This document shows, in pieces, positions 8,331-17,006 of a stretch of 64,000 nt of DNA. A program made the translations under genes and the position numbers. This stretch comes from Caldilineaceae bacterium (GTDB taxonomy: Bacteria; Chloroflexota; Anaerolineae; Caldilineales; Caldilineaceae): NCBI GenBank assembly GCA_020634755.1, contig JACKBC010000005.1, forward strand, positions 124,001 to 188,000. Direction: 5' to 3'. Every line of letters begins with the position of its first letter. The first letter of the stretch is position 1. A model generated the notes under the pieces. That model saw only the letters and a list, made by a program, of their open reading frames with translations. It ran no database searches and was not told where the DNA came from.

Positions 8331-8972
8331 TTACCCCGCCACCAACGTGCGCAGGAGCTTTTCGGCCTGGCGGGCCGCCTTGCCGCGATGACTGATGGTA
8401 TTTTTTGTTTCCGCCGGCAATTGGGCCATGGTGCAGCCCATGGTGGGTAGATAGAAATGGGGATCGTAGCCAAAGCCGTGGTCGCCGCGCGGCTCATCGA
8501 CGATTTCGCCTTCCACGCTGTCTTCGCAGGTGTAGATTTGACCATCGGGTGCGGCCAGCGCAACGACACAGCGAAAGCGGGCGCGGCGCGACGGGGCTTC
8601 GTTTCCCTGTTGGGCAAGCTGATGCAACTCGGCAATGAGCTTGGCGTTGTTGGCGGCGTCGCTTGCTTTGGCGCCGGCAAAACGGGCAGAATAGACGCCG
8701 GGGCGTCCGTCCAATGCATCCACTTCCAGCCCGCTGTCATCGGCCCATGTCCACATATGGGCCAAGGCGGCATATGCTTGGGCTTTGAGGCGCGCGTTTT
8801 CGGCAAAGGTGACGCCGGTCTCGTCCACATCCAGCGTAATACCAAGCTCGGCTAGCGATACGACCTCAAAGGGCAATTCGGCCAGAAGCGTGCGATATTC
8901 GCGTATTTTGCCGGCATTGTGGGTGGCGATCAAGAGTTTTTGTTGGTTGTTGAAGGACATTGTAGATTCCAT
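8331..8972 (-). CDS. rdgB: XTP/dITP diphosphatase (RdgB/HAM1 family)
   Basis: House-cleaning nucleotide pyrophosphatase that hydrolyses dITP, XTP and ITP to monophosphates. The N-terminal LLIATHNAGKIREY, the ADDSGLEVDAL catalytic segment, GVYSARFAGAKASD and the C-terminal HGFGYDPHFY / ISHRGKAARQ motifs are all present. At 213 aa it is of normal size. The start is ambiguous because an 11-base unit, ATGGAATCTAC, is tandemly duplicated there, giving ATGs at 8972 and 8960 with the same GGAA upstream. MSFNNQQK from 8960 (209 aa) is closer to the family. It is divergent from prs across a 110-base promoter region. Confidence 0.94.
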   Translation of the reverse strand: MESTMSFNNQQKLLIATHNAGKIREYRTLLAELPFEVVSLAELGITLDVDETGVTFAENARLKAQAYAALAHMWTWADDSGLEVDALDGRPGVYSARFAGAKASDAANNAKLIAELHQLAQQGNEAPSRRARFRCVVALAAPDGQIYTCEDSVEGEIVDEPRGDHGFGYDPHFYLPTMGCTMAQLPAETKNTISHRGKAARQAEKLLRTLVAG

Positions 8973-9010
8973 GTAGATTCCATTTTGCTTGAACTGAGAA
9001 TTGCTGACGT

Positions 9011-9039
9011 TTGACCCTGTATGTATGCTATCATATAAT
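9011..9039 (+). promoter_or_regulatory. Sigma-70-type promoter for the PRPP synthetase gene
   Basis: TTGACC (9011-9016) and TATAAT (9034-9039) are separated by exactly 17 bases, which is close to consensus. Transcription would start near 9046, about 37 bases before the ATG at 9083. Confidence 0.75.
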
Positions 9040-9082
9040 GCGGGGCATTAAGAAAGCATCTATTTTCTGAGTTTGTAAAAAA

Positions 9083-10039
9083 ATGGTCGAATCTTACCAT
9101 CCCTTACGTATATTTTCTGGTTCTGCTCATCCGGCTTTGGCGCGAGAAATTGCTTCTTTGTTGAAGGCCAATTTGGGCAAAACGACCACAACGCATCTGC
9201 CCGATAGCGAAATCCACGTCATGATTGATGAGGTGGTGCGCGATCAGGATATATTTTTGGTGCAGCCCTGTTGTGCTCCCGTCAACGACAATCTAATGGA
9301 GCTAATGCTCTATGTGGACGCATTTCGGCGGGCCAGCGCACATAGCATCAGCCTGGTCATTCCCTATTATCCCTATGCGCGGCAAGAACGCATGGCGCAT
9401 GGGCGGGAAGCAATTAGCGCGCGCACTGTGGCCAATATGCTGGAAAACCAGGGCGCTACCCGCGTCATTTTTGTAGACATTCATGCCCCAGCCATTCAGG
9501 GCTTTTTCAACATCCCCGTGGATCCGCTGAGCGCGGTGGGCCTTTTGGCGGACTATTTCCGCAAGCCCGATTTTGAAAACGCCGCCATTGTCAGCCCCGA
9601 TGTGGGGCGCGCCAGCGTGGCCGGCAAATATGCCCAGCTACTCAATTTACCGCTGGTGGTCATGCATAAGCGGCGCACAAGTTTTAGTAATGCCGAGACC
9701 ACGCATGTGGTGGGTGATATTGAAGGGCGGCGGCCCATTATTGTTGATGACGTGATGGCGGGTGGCAGCGTGCTGAAGCAAGTGGAGGCCCTTTATGCCA
9801 ATGGGGCGGCGGGCAAAGCCTGTTTTGCCGTTACGCATCCAGTGCTTTTGCCGAGCGCGCTGCAACGCCTAAACGCTGACGAGCGTATTGAAAGCCTGGT
9901 GGTGACCAATACAATCCCAGTGCCCGCTGACCCGGCATATGCCAAAGTCAAGGTGCTATCAATCGCCCCCTTGTTAGCCGACATTATTGAGCGCATTTAC
10001 CACGGCGCCAGCATTTCAGAACAGTTGCTATTAACATAG
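9083..10039 (+). CDS. Ribose-phosphate pyrophosphokinase family protein
   Basis: PRPP synthetase fold (318 aa, normal length): ribose 5-phosphate + ATP to PRPP for nucleotide, histidine and tryptophan synthesis. RIFSGSAHPALA, DSEIHVMIDEVVRDQDIFLVQ (read in two parts), YYPYARQERM, REAISARTVANML, the catalytic-histidine segment VDIHAPAIQGFF and SPDVGR are conserved. The PRPP-binding loop, normally DDxxDTGGT, reads DDVMAGGSV here, losing the Asp-Thr pair that grips the ribose phosphate. The protein may be a divergent active enzyme or a regulatory paralogue; another prs gene may exist elsewhere. A near-consensus promoter precedes it. A 17-bp tandem repeat overlaps its stop codon. Confidence 0.85.
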   Translation: MVESYHPLRIFSGSAHPALAREIASLLKANLGKTTTTHLPDSEIHVMIDEVVRDQDIFLVQPCCAPVNDNLMELMLYVDAFRRASAHSISLVIPYYPYARQERMAHGREAISARTVANMLENQGATRVIFVDIHAPAIQGFFNIPVDPLSAVGLLADYFRKPDFENAAIVSPDVGRASVAGKYAQLLNLPLVVMHKRRTSFSNAETTHVVGDIEGRRPIIVDDVMAGGSVLKQVEALYANGAAGKACFAVTHPVLLPSALQRLNADERIESLVVTNTIPVPADPAYAKVKVLSIAPLLADIIERIYHGASISEQLLLT

Positions 10040-10082
10040 TGGTTGGTATAACATAGCGGTTGATATAACATAGTGGTTGGCC
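10032..10082. repeat. 17-bp tandem repeat, three units, overlapping the prs stop
   Basis: Three units of TAACATAGTGGTTGGTA (with C/T and G/A variants) run 10032-10048, 10049-10065 and 10066-10082. The first unit contains the TAG stop of the preceding gene. Confidence 0.85.
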
Positions 10083-10168
10083 GTTGGTTGCTCGTGGATG
10101 GCTGTCTTATACGGACGACGAATCACCAGCTACTAACCACCTACCATCTGTAAGCGATGGAGATTGCC

Positions 10169-10606
10169 ATGTTCGGAAGAATACAAAGACCGGAACCCGA
10201 TGTTATTGAAGTGATTGTGGGTCCGCGTGCGACTTTTTCGGGGCGGATGCAGTGTGATGCCAGCATCCGTATTGACGGGGCCGTGGATAGTGGACACATT
10301 GAGACGCCTGCCAATGTGATACTGACCGAAACGGCGCGTGTCCAGTGTGACATTACGGCCAAAACGGTCAGCATCCGCGGCGTTTTTCAGGGAGTGATTC
10401 GCGCCGATCGCGTAGAGCTGCTAGAGGGTTGCCAGGTATACGGCGCGCTGCACGTCAACAGCTTTTTCATGGATGAAGGGGTGCTGCTGCGCGCTGAGTT
10501 GAACATTCATGGCTCGCCCACCGAAGATACGCTGGAACTGCCGCGTCCCAATATTACGTCGACCTCGATTCCGATTGTGCGACCTTCCAGAGAAACACAG
10601 GTGTAA
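10169..10606 (+). CDS. Bactofilin-family cytoskeletal protein
   Basis: Bactofilins polymerise through a right-handed beta-helix of short repeats and scaffold cell-shape or envelope enzymes. The protein (145 aa) has the signature periodicity of the DUF583 domain: IVGPRATFSGRM, ASIRIDGAVDSGHIE, NVILTETARVQCDITAKTVSIRG and VFQGVIRADRVELLEGCQVYG (read in short blocks). These are flanked by a short N-terminus and a proline/threonine-rich C-terminal tail. The ATG at 10169 is preferred to that at 10157 because GGAG sits six bases upstream of it. Its stop overlaps the plsY start by one base (TAATG), so the two are translationally coupled. Confidence 0.85.
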   Translation: MFGRIQRPEPDVIEVIVGPRATFSGRMQCDASIRIDGAVDSGHIETPANVILTETARVQCDITAKTVSIRGVFQGVIRADRVELLEGCQVYGALHVNSFFMDEGVLLRAELNIHGSPTEDTLELPRPNITSTSIPIVRPSRETQV

Positions 10607-11274
10607 TGATGATTTGGGGAATGGTTCCAGTTGCGGCTTTGTTGGGATATTTGCTGGGGGCCATTCCGGTGGGCGTCCTGGTCTGCCGGCTCTTTGGCGT
10701 GGACATTCGCGGCGTGGGCAGTGGGCGCACCGGCACCACCAACGCCTGGCGGGCGGCGGGGCTCAAAGCCGCCATTCCCACGCTCATCGGAGATTCGATT
10801 AAGGGCGCAGTGGCCGTCTGGCTGGTGCGTTTTTTGATCACAACGCTGTTTCCGGATCCCGGCGTGATGGATGTGGCCGAAGCCTCTGCACGCGTCACGG
10901 CGCTCCAATTGGCCAGCGCGCTGGCGGGCGGCCTGGCCATTATTGGACACAACTGGTCTGTTTTCCTGGGGTTTAAAGGCGGGGCGGGCGGCATTACCTC
11001 GGCCGCCACCACCATGGCCATCCATCCCATGGTGGGCAGCATGGTCTGGCTGATTGGCGGCGTGCTCATCTGGTGGACGCGCATGGCGTCGGTGGCCACC
11101 TTTTCGGTGGGCCTTAGCGCCTTTGCGATCTTTCTGATTTTATATGTAAATGAACTTTCGCCCTGGCCCTATGTCATTTATGGCGCCATTGCGCTTGTGT
11201 CTGTTTACCTGGCGCTGCGCGTGAATCGGGCCAACATGAAAGAGGGCAAAGAGCGCATCATTACGCTCTGGTAG
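10606..11274 (+). CDS. plsY: Glycerol-3-phosphate acyltransferase PlsY
   Basis: Membrane enzyme transferring acyl groups from acyl-phosphate to glycerol 3-phosphate, the first step of phospholipid synthesis. The 222-aa protein has about five membrane segments. It shows the three PlsY motifs: GAIPVGVLVCRLFGVDIRGVGSGRTGTTNAWR (motif 1, residues about 19-50, with GSGRTGTTN replacing the usual GSGNxGxTN), a central GHNWSVFLGFKGGAGG (motif 2) and a C-terminal hydrophobic helix followed by R-x-N. It overlaps the bactofilin gene by one base, an arrangement that may link envelope scaffolding with lipid supply. The asparagine-to-arginine change in motif 1 is mildly unusual. Confidence 0.92.
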   Translation: MMIWGMVPVAALLGYLLGAIPVGVLVCRLFGVDIRGVGSGRTGTTNAWRAAGLKAAIPTLIGDSIKGAVAVWLVRFLITTLFPDPGVMDVAEASARVTALQLASALAGGLAIIGHNWSVFLGFKGGAGGITSAATTMAIHPMVGSMVWLIGGVLIWWTRMASVATFSVGLSAFAIFLILYVNELSPWPYVIYGAIALVSVYLALRVNRANMKEGKERIITLW

Positions 11275-11289
11275 CAGCGCTCTATATAC

Positions 11290-11334
11290 CCTTCATCTCG
11301 TTATATCCTTCATCTCGTTATATCCTTCATTTCG
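11290..11334. repeat. 17-bp tandem repeat overlapping the radA stop
   Basis: CCTTCATCTCGTTATAT occurs at 11290-11306 and 11307-11323, with a partial third unit (CCTTCATTTCG) at 11324-11334 that contains the radA stop (complement of TCA at 11327-11329). It lies between the convergent plsY and radA genes. Confidence 0.8.
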
Positions 11335-12718
11335 TTTGCGCCACCAGCGCCACGTCCAGCGCTTCCTGTAGGGTGCGCACGCCAACTACCTGAATGCCGG
11401 TAGGCAATGCATCTTCCCCTTTGCCGCGCAGCGCACTGTGCGGCGCCAGCGCCCGCTTAAACCCCAGCTTGGCCGCTTCGTGCAGGCGGCGCGGCAGCTG
11501 GCCCACGCTGCGCAATTCTCCGCTGAGCCCCACTTCACCCACAATGGCCAAATCGGCGCAGACCGGGCGGTTGTAATAGCTGCTGGCAATTGCCGTGGCC
11601 GTGGCCAGGTCCGCCGCGGGTTCGCCAATGCGCATGCCACCCACTACGTTGACAAAAATATCCTGTTCGGCCAGTTTGAGCCCCACGCGTTTGCTCAACA
11701 CAGCGGCCAACAGCAGCAGCCGGTTTTGGTCTACGCCGTTGCCCGTGCGTCGCGGCTGGCTAAAAGGCGTGTGGCTGCTCAGCGCCTGCACCTCTACCAG
11801 CAGCGGACGGCTGCCTTCCATGGAAACGGCAATGGCGCTGCCCGATGCATTGGGCAGCCGCTCGGCCAGAAAAACTTCGGACGGATTCTGTACTTCAATC
11901 ATGCCGCGCTCGTCCATCTCGAAGATGCCCACTTCGTTGGTGCTGCCAAAGCGATTTTTTACCGAACGCAGCAAACGATAGGCATGAAAGCGTTCACCTT
12001 CCAGTTGCAACACGGCATCCACCATGTGCTCCAACACGCGCGGGCCGGCCAGCGAACCCTCTTTGGTCACGTGCCCCACCAGAAAGAGGGCAATGTTGAG
12101 GCGCTTGGCCGTGCGCAGCAGCATGGCGGCGCAGTCGCGCACTTGGCTCACCGTGCCGGCGGCGCTGGTTCCCGCTTCGGTGTAGATGGCCTGGATTGAG
12201 TCCACAATGATCAGGTTGGGCTTGAGCAACTCGATCTGTTCCAGAATATTTTCGGCAATGATTTCCGAAAGTATAAAGAGCTTTTCGGCATGAATGTCGA
12301 GCCGCGCGGCGCGGCGACGGATCTGGTGAGCGCTCTCTTCGGCGCTAATGTAGAGCACGGCGCCCACTGTTTCGGCAATTTCTGATGCCATCTGCAACAG
12401 CAGCGTGCTTTTGCCAATGCCGGGATCACCCCCCACTAGCACGCCGGAACCGGGCACAATGCCGCCGCCCAGCACGCGGCTCAATTCGCTCATGCGCAGG
12501 GGCAACCGTGGCGCGCCTTCGGCGGGAATCTGGGTCAAGGGCACGGGACGCATGGCCGCGTCGCCGCCCACGGGCATGGCGCTGCGGCTCTTGGCGCTCT
12601 CCTGCACCACCACTTCTTCCAGCGTGTCCCATTCATTACAATTGGGACATTTGCCCATCCACTTCATTTGTACGCTGCCGCACTCGGAACAGACGTAACG
12701 CGTCTTGGCTTTGGCCAC
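11327..12718 (-). CDS. radA: DNA repair protein RadA
   Basis: RecA-like ATPase that promotes branch migration in homologous recombination. An N-terminal zinc finger (CSECGSVQMKWMGKCPNC, four cysteines) is followed by the Walker A motif GGDPGIGKSTLLLQ, Walker B LIIVDSIQAIYT, the RadA-specific KNRFGSTNEVGIF motif and a C-terminal Lon-protease-like domain. A GTG start at 12718 is chosen (463 aa, normal length) because AGGAGA lies just upstream and the protein then begins AKAKTRYVCSEC. An apparent longer frame back to 12943 encodes unrelated sequence. Divergent from the response regulator over about 240 bases. Confidence 0.96.
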   Translation of the reverse strand: MAKAKTRYVCSECGSVQMKWMGKCPNCNEWDTLEEVVVQESAKSRSAMPVGGDAAMRPVPLTQIPAEGAPRLPLRMSELSRVLGGGIVPGSGVLVGGDPGIGKSTLLLQMASEIAETVGAVLYISAEESAHQIRRRAARLDIHAEKLFILSEIIAENILEQIELLKPNLIIVDSIQAIYTEAGTSAAGTVSQVRDCAAMLLRTAKRLNIALFLVGHVTKEGSLAGPRVLEHMVDAVLQLEGERFHAYRLLRSVKNRFGSTNEVGIFEMDERGMIEVQNPSEVFLAERLPNASGSAIAVSMEGSRPLLVEVQALSSHTPFSQPRRTGNGVDQNRLLLLAAVLSKRVGLKLAEQDIFVNVVGGMRIGEPAADLATATAIASSYYNRPVCADLAIVGEVGLSGELRSVGQLPRRLHEAAKLGFKRALAPHSALRGKGEDALPTGIQVVGVRTLQEALDVALVAQTK

Positions 12719-12961
12719 GGGTAACTCTCCTGCGTGTTGCGAAATAAGGGTGTTATACTGTATATCGAATAGGATGCATACCGGATAGATGGATGTCGAA
12801 CATTTGTGCGGGTATTGTATTTGAAAAATGTATTTTATGCAACTAAGCTTGCATTCATGCCGAGAGGCGCGATAAAACCGAGCCTGGCTTGGGCATTGGA
12901 CATAGGTGAGAGTAGCTCCGGGCCCCGGCTTGTCGTCCCCCATGTTTTTATGGAGTTCCGT

Positions 12962-13663
12962 ATGACATTATCAGAACGAATTCTCATTGTGGAAGATGAT
13001 CCGGCGGTGGCGCGCGGGTTGGCATATGCGCTGGCCAGCGAAGGGTTTGCCGTGGAGCGAGCGGCGGATGGGCGTACGGCGCTGCGGCTGGTGGATGAAC
13101 GCGCGCCGGCGCTGATTCTGCTCGATATTCGGCTGCCCGACGTAAGTGGGTTTGATGTGTGCCGGCAGCTGCGCAGCGCCGGTAAGCGCCAGCCCATTTT
13201 AATGTTGACGGCGCGTGATGAAGAGATGGATAAGGTGTTGGGGCTGGAATTGGGCGCCGATGACTATGTGGTCAAGCCGTATGCCCTGCGCGAGCTGCTC
13301 TCGCGCATTCGAGCATTGCTGCGGCGGGCTTATGGTGAACTGGCGCAACCGGCGGCCAGCACGGCGCTGCAATTTGGCGAGCTGCTGATCGACCTAGAGC
13401 GGCTATTGGTCACGCGTGCTGGCCAGCCGCTCGATCTGACGCCCACCGAGTTTCGGCTGCTGCGCCATTTGGCTTCTTCCCCCAACCGCCCTTATAGCCG
13501 CGCCGCGCTGATCGAAGCGGTGTGGGGCTACAGCAGCGATATTGAAAATGACCGCACGGTTGACGTGCATGTACGTCATTTGCGCCAGAAAATTGAAGAA
13601 GATCCGGCCGATCCACGTTGGTTGGTGACCGTGCGCAGCGTGGGCTATATGTGGCAAAGTTAA
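12962..13663 (+). CDS. OmpR/PhoB-family response regulator transcription factor
   Basis: Two-component regulator (233 aa). The N-terminal receiver domain has the acidic pair EDD, the phospho-acceptor aspartate in LILLDIRLPD, the conserved threonine in LMLTARDEE and the lysine in DDYVVKPYALRELL. The C-terminal winged-helix domain runs from FGELLIDLERLLV to VDVHVRHLRQKIEEDP and SVGYMWQ. The ATG at 12962 has GGAG six bases upstream. No histidine kinase gene is adjacent, so it is an orphan in this window. Its stop overlaps that of the convergent permease gene (13660), so the two transcripts would overlap at their 3' ends. A role in controlling the neighbouring sugar transporter is only a guess from position. 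Confidence 0.93.
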   Translation: MTLSERILIVEDDPAVARGLAYALASEGFAVERAADGRTALRLVDERAPALILLDIRLPDVSGFDVCRQLRSAGKRQPILMLTARDEEMDKVLGLELGADDYVVKPYALRELLSRIRALLRRAYGELAQPAASTALQFGELLIDLERLLVTRAGQPLDLTPTEFRLLRHLASSPNRPYSRAALIEAVWGYSSDIENDRTVDVHVRHLRQKIEEDPADPRWLVTVRSVGYMWQS

Positions 13664-14571
13664 CCTTTGACGCCGGTTAGCGCGGCGCCTTCCACAAAAT
13701 AGCGTTGCGATGTAAAGAAGATCAGAATCGGTGGCACAACGGAGACAAGCGTGGCCGCCATGAGGTAATTCCAATGCGTTTGCCCAAAAGAGCTGAGATA
13801 AAGGCGCAGCCCAATGGGCAGAGTGTACTTTTCCATGGTGTTGAGATAGATAAGCGCGGCCTGAAAGTTATTCCACTGGCTAAAGAATGAAAAGATGGCC
13901 ACGCTGGCCAGCGCCGGTTTGGTGAGCGGCAACAGGATGCGCCAATAGATAGAAAAAAGATTGGCGCCGTCAATTTTAGCGGCGTCATCGAGCTCGGTCG
14001 GCAAAGTGAGAAAGAACTGTCGCAGCAGAAAAATGTAAAAGGCGCTGCCGCCAAACCAGCTTGGCACGATCAGCGGGCGGTAGGTGTCCAGCCAGCCCAA
14101 ATTGCGGAAAAGCAGATAGATGGGCACCAATGTGACTTCGCCTGGCAGCATGAGCGTGCTGAGCAGGATGGCAAAGAGTACGTTTTTGCCGGGGGCGCGC
14201 AAGCGGGCAAAAGCATAGGCCACCAGCGAGGCGCTCAACACTGCGCCCACCACGCTCAGCCCCGTCACGATTACGCTGTTGCGGAAATAGCTCCAAAAGG
14301 GCTGAAAGGTAAGGGCTTCGGGATAATTGCTCCAGCGGAAGGGATCGGGCAACCACTGGATGGGCACGAGAAATACATCGCCCTCATCTTTGAGTGAAGC
14401 CGAAAGCATCCAGAAGACGGGCAGCAACATAAAGAATGCGCCTATAATCAGAAGCAAGGTGCTGAGCCAGAGCGTGGTTTGCTGACGAACGCTTTTGCGT
14501 CGCCACCAGGGCGCGGCGCTCGCTTTAGAATGTGATAAAGACGATTGGGCGGAAAGTTGTCTGCTTGCCAT
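13660..14571 (-). CDS. Carbohydrate ABC transporter permease (MalG-type, CUT1)
   Basis: Inner-membrane permease subunit of a CUT1 sugar importer (303 aa). It has six predicted membrane helices after a short serine-rich N-terminus. The EAA loop that docks with the ATPase reads ELDDAAKIDGANLFSIYWRI followed by LPLTKPALASVAIFSF. It is separated by one base from the upstream MalF-type permease, so the pair is co-translated. No ATPase gene follows, which is usual for CUT1 systems served by a shared MsmK/UgpC-type ATPase encoded elsewhere. The substrate cannot be told from sequence alone. Confidence 0.93.
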   Translation of the reverse strand: MASRQLSAQSSLSHSKASAAPWWRRKSVRQQTTLWLSTLLLIIGAFFMLLPVFWMLSASLKDEGDVFLVPIQWLPDPFRWSNYPEALTFQPFWSYFRNSVIVTGLSVVGAVLSASLVAYAFARLRAPGKNVLFAILLSTLMLPGEVTLVPIYLLFRNLGWLDTYRPLIVPSWFGGSAFYIFLLRQFFLTLPTELDDAAKIDGANLFSIYWRILLPLTKPALASVAIFSFFSQWNNFQAALIYLNTMEKYTLPIGLRLYLSSFGQTHWNYLMAATLVSVVPPILIFFTSQRYFVEGAALTGVKG

Positions 14572-14572
14572 G

Positions 14573-15499
14573 TTAACGAATCAGCGAACCCTCATAATAG
14601 ACCCAGCGTGCGGTTGAACGGAAGACCAGCCCGGTCAGCGCCAGGATGATCAAGAACATGAGCCAGGCCAAGGCCGCCGCGTAGCCCATTTTGAAAAATT
14701 TGAATGCGTTATTGTAGAGATAAAGGCCGTAGAAGAGGCTGGCATTGGCCGGCCCGCCGTTGGTGATGATAAAGGCGGGGGTAAAGATCTGGAACGAGTC
14801 GATAATGCCAATGACCACGTTGAAAAGGATTATTGGCGACATCATGGGCAAGGTTACATTGCGGAACTTGGACCACGGCCCGGCGCCGTCAATGTCAGCA
14901 GCTTCGTACAAGTGATCGGGAATTCCCTTTAACCCGGCCAGAAAGATGACCATAGTCACCCCAATGGTCCACAAATTCATGATAATAAAGGCCGGAATCA
15001 CCCAAGTGGTGCTGAAAAACCATTGCGGCCCTTTGATGCCCACCCAGCGTAGCGCATTGTTGACCAGCCCAAATTCAGGGTTCAGCATCCACATCCAGAG
15101 CAGCGCCACCGGCACGCCAGAGATGACGGCAGGCATGTAGTAGATGGTGCGGAATATCTTGACGCCCTTGATCTGCTGGTTTAGCAATGTGGCCACAAAA
15201 AACGAAAAGCAGAGCGTCATGGGGATGGCGCCCAAGCTGTAGAGCAGCGTCACCTTGAGCGATTGCCAGACCAGCTTGTCGTCGGTAAAAAGGTCCACAT
15301 AGTTCTTTAAACCGATCCATTTGGGCGCCACGATGACTGGGTAATCGGCAAAGCTAAGCAACAGCGATGCAATCATCGGCCCCAATGTAAAGACCAACAG
15401 ACCCAGCAGCCACGGGCTGGCAAAGAGATAAAAGGCAATATATTCGCGCAGCAAAAGCGGGCTTATCCGACGGCGCGCGCGCCCGGTTTGTGTCGTCAC
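14573..15499 (-). CDS. Carbohydrate ABC transporter permease (MalF-type, CUT1)
   Basis: Partner permease (308 aa) with six predicted membrane helices and the EAA loop YEAADIDGAGPWSKFRNVTL. A GTG at 15499 is taken as start because the perfect AGGAGG ribosome site (15505-15510) lies five bases upstream; the in-frame GTG at 15505 overlaps that site and is unlikely. The 100 bases separating it from the binding-protein gene contain a stable hairpin (15538-15593). That hairpin could lower permease expression relative to the binding protein. Confidence 0.93.
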   Translation of the reverse strand: MTTQTGRARRRISPLLLREYIAFYLFASPWLLGLLVFTLGPMIASLLLSFADYPVIVAPKWIGLKNYVDLFTDDKLVWQSLKVTLLYSLGAIPMTLCFSFFVATLLNQQIKGVKIFRTIYYMPAVISGVPVALLWMWMLNPEFGLVNNALRWVGIKGPQWFFSTTWVIPAFIIMNLWTIGVTMVIFLAGLKGIPDHLYEAADIDGAGPWSKFRNVTLPMMSPIILFNVVIGIIDSFQIFTPAFIITNGGPANASLFYGLYLYNNAFKFFKMGYAAALAWLMFLIILALTGLVFRSTARWVYYEGSLIR

Positions 15500-15537
15500 A
15501 GCCACCTCCTGTGTGGGAGTGAAGGAGTAAAGAAAGG

Positions 15538-15593
15538 GAGGAGTAGAGGAGTAGAAAAGATGCAGACGGCCACTCCTAACTCCTCTACTCCTC
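15538..15593 (-). promoter_or_regulatory. Stable hairpin between binding-protein and permease genes
   Basis: AGGAGTAGAGGAGT (15539-15552) is perfectly complementary to ACTCCTCTACTCCT (15579-15592), extended by one G-C pair, giving a 15-bp stem with a 26-base loop. The position, just after the solute-binding-protein gene and before the permease genes, is typical of mRNA-stabilising or partial-termination structures in sugar transporter operons. Confidence 0.6.
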
Positions 15594-15599
15594 GCCTCT

Positions 15600-17006
15600 C
15601 TAACTCACGACTTTGCTCTCGTCAATTGCTTTGCGAATGTCTGGTGCGGCTTCGGCAATAATATCGGCGGCGCTGCCTTCGCCCAGCCAAATGCGATCGA
15701 GCGCGGGCTGGAGCGTTTCGGTGTGGACTACGCTCATGTTAACCGTCCAGTTTTCGGGGTCAATCTGCTCGTATTTGGCCGCCTCCACCAACACGTTGAA
15801 TTCGTCATCAGAAAGGTGACTTTGCTCATTACGCTGCACATCGATCCAATCCTGGCCCAGTGAAAGCAGGCTGCTTTGCGGGCCGTATTCAATGGGATAG
15901 ATTTTCTGCGCTTCGGCGCTGGTCATAAACTTGAGGAATTCCCACGAGCCTTCCAAATTCTTGACGCCCTTGATCATGCTCCAGAAGTCAATCCAGACGT
16001 GCAGATGGCGATCGGAACCATCGGGCGGGAACGGCGCCGCGGCCACGCCCCACTCAAAAGCATCGATGGTGGCGAATTGGCTGAGCGAGCCGATGTTGTC
16101 CATCAGCATGGCGACTTTGCCACTCATGAAGAGCGACGGCACGCCCGTTTGCAATTGCTGCGATTGCGCGGGCGTGGGCGCCACCTGATCGGTCAGCATG
16201 CTGTCGGCCACCCACTGCACTGCGCCCAGGGTCTTTTCATCGGTATCGCCGGTGAATTCGGTAATAATGCCAGTTTCATATGTATCCAACGGCCACCAGT
16301 CGCTGCCGTAGATCCAGCCAGCGGCCCAATAGTTGAAGTAGGTCGACGTGCCAAACTGGGTGATGGTGTCACCCTCTTTCTTGGTGAGCTCTTTGGCGAT
16401 TTCTAAATATTTTTCGGTGGTCCAGCTTTTGTCGTTCCAATCGGTGGGCGGCGCATCGACCCCGGCTTCATTAAAGAGCGTTTTGTTGTAATAGATTACG
16501 TGTGGCCATAGATCCAGCGGTAGAGCCATCAACTTGCCTTCCCAGTGACACCCCTTAATGCCATCTGGATGGAAATCATCCAGATTGACGCCGTCGCGCG
16601 TCACAAAGTCATCTAAATCCTGGCTGAGACCGCGCGCCGCATAGTAGCGATAGCCGCGGTTGGAGAACGGCGCATAGATGGCGGGCGGATCACCAGAGGC
16701 AATCATCAGATCGAGTTTGGTGATGTACTCTTGGCCGCCTGGCACAAAAATGCGGCTAATTTCAACATCCGGGTGCTGCGATTCAAAAAGGTCAATCGTG
16801 CGGTTGAAGTAATCTTCCTCGCCGTTGCCGGCGCGCAACAGCGCCGGTACGGGAGCCCCGCCTTCGGCGCTTGGTTGCTCGGCGGCTTGATCGCTGCCGG
16901 ATGGCGCGGCGGGGGTTGCACAACCCGCCAGCCCCAAGACACCCAGACTGGCAATCGTCATACTGCCTGCTTTGAGAAACGACCGTCGACTAAAAGTAGT
17001 CGCCAT
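15600..17006 (-). CDS. Sugar ABC transporter substrate-binding lipoprotein (CUT1 family)
   Basis: Extracellular solute-binding protein (468 aa). The N-terminus has a twin-arginine motif (SRRSFLK) followed by a hydrophobic stretch and a lipobox LAGC, so it is probably a Tat-exported lipoprotein. A low-complexity Ala/Ser/Pro linker precedes the mature domain. The segments GNGEEDYFNRTIDLFESQHP and KLDLMIASGDPPAIY are typical of the MalE/UgpB-like family, as is the C-terminal AWEFLKF-like block (GSWEFLKFMTSAEAQ). AGGAGG lies six bases before the ATG. First gene of the transporter operon. The ligand is not deducible; neighbouring glycosidase-like and sugar-acid genes suggest a plant- or polysaccharide-derived sugar. 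Confidence 0.93.
   Translation of the reverse strand: MATTFSRRSFLKAGSMTIASLGVLGLAGCATPAAPSGSDQAAEQPSAEGGAPVPALLRAGNGEEDYFNRTIDLFESQHPDVEISRIFVPGGQEYITKLDLMIASGDPPAIYAPFSNRGYRYYAARGLSQDLDDFVTRDGVNLDDFHPDGIKGCHWEGKLMALPLDLWPHVIYYNKTLFNEAGVDAPPTDWNDKSWTTEKYLEIAKELTKKEGDTITQFGTSTYFNYWAAGWIYGSDWWPLDTYETGIITEFTGDTDEKTLGAVQWVADSMLTDQVAPTPAQSQQLQTGVPSLFMSGKVAMLMDNIGSLSQFATIDAFEWGVAAAPFPPDGSDRHLHVWIDFWSMIKGVKNLEGSWEFLKFMTSAEAQKIYPIEYGPQSSLLSLGQDWIDVQRNEQSHLSDDEFNVLVEAAKYEQIDPENWTVNMSVVHTETLQPALDRIWLGEGSAADIIAEAAPDIRKAIDESKVVS

Noticed and set aside
12719..12943. 75-codon N-terminal extension of RadA
   Set aside because: RadA proteins begin just before the zinc finger, and the GTG at 12718 has AGGAGA upstream.
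13660..13663. Four-base overlap of response-regulator and permease stops as evidence for functional linkage
   Set aside because: Convergent stop overlaps are common in compact genomes and do not by themselves indicate regulation.
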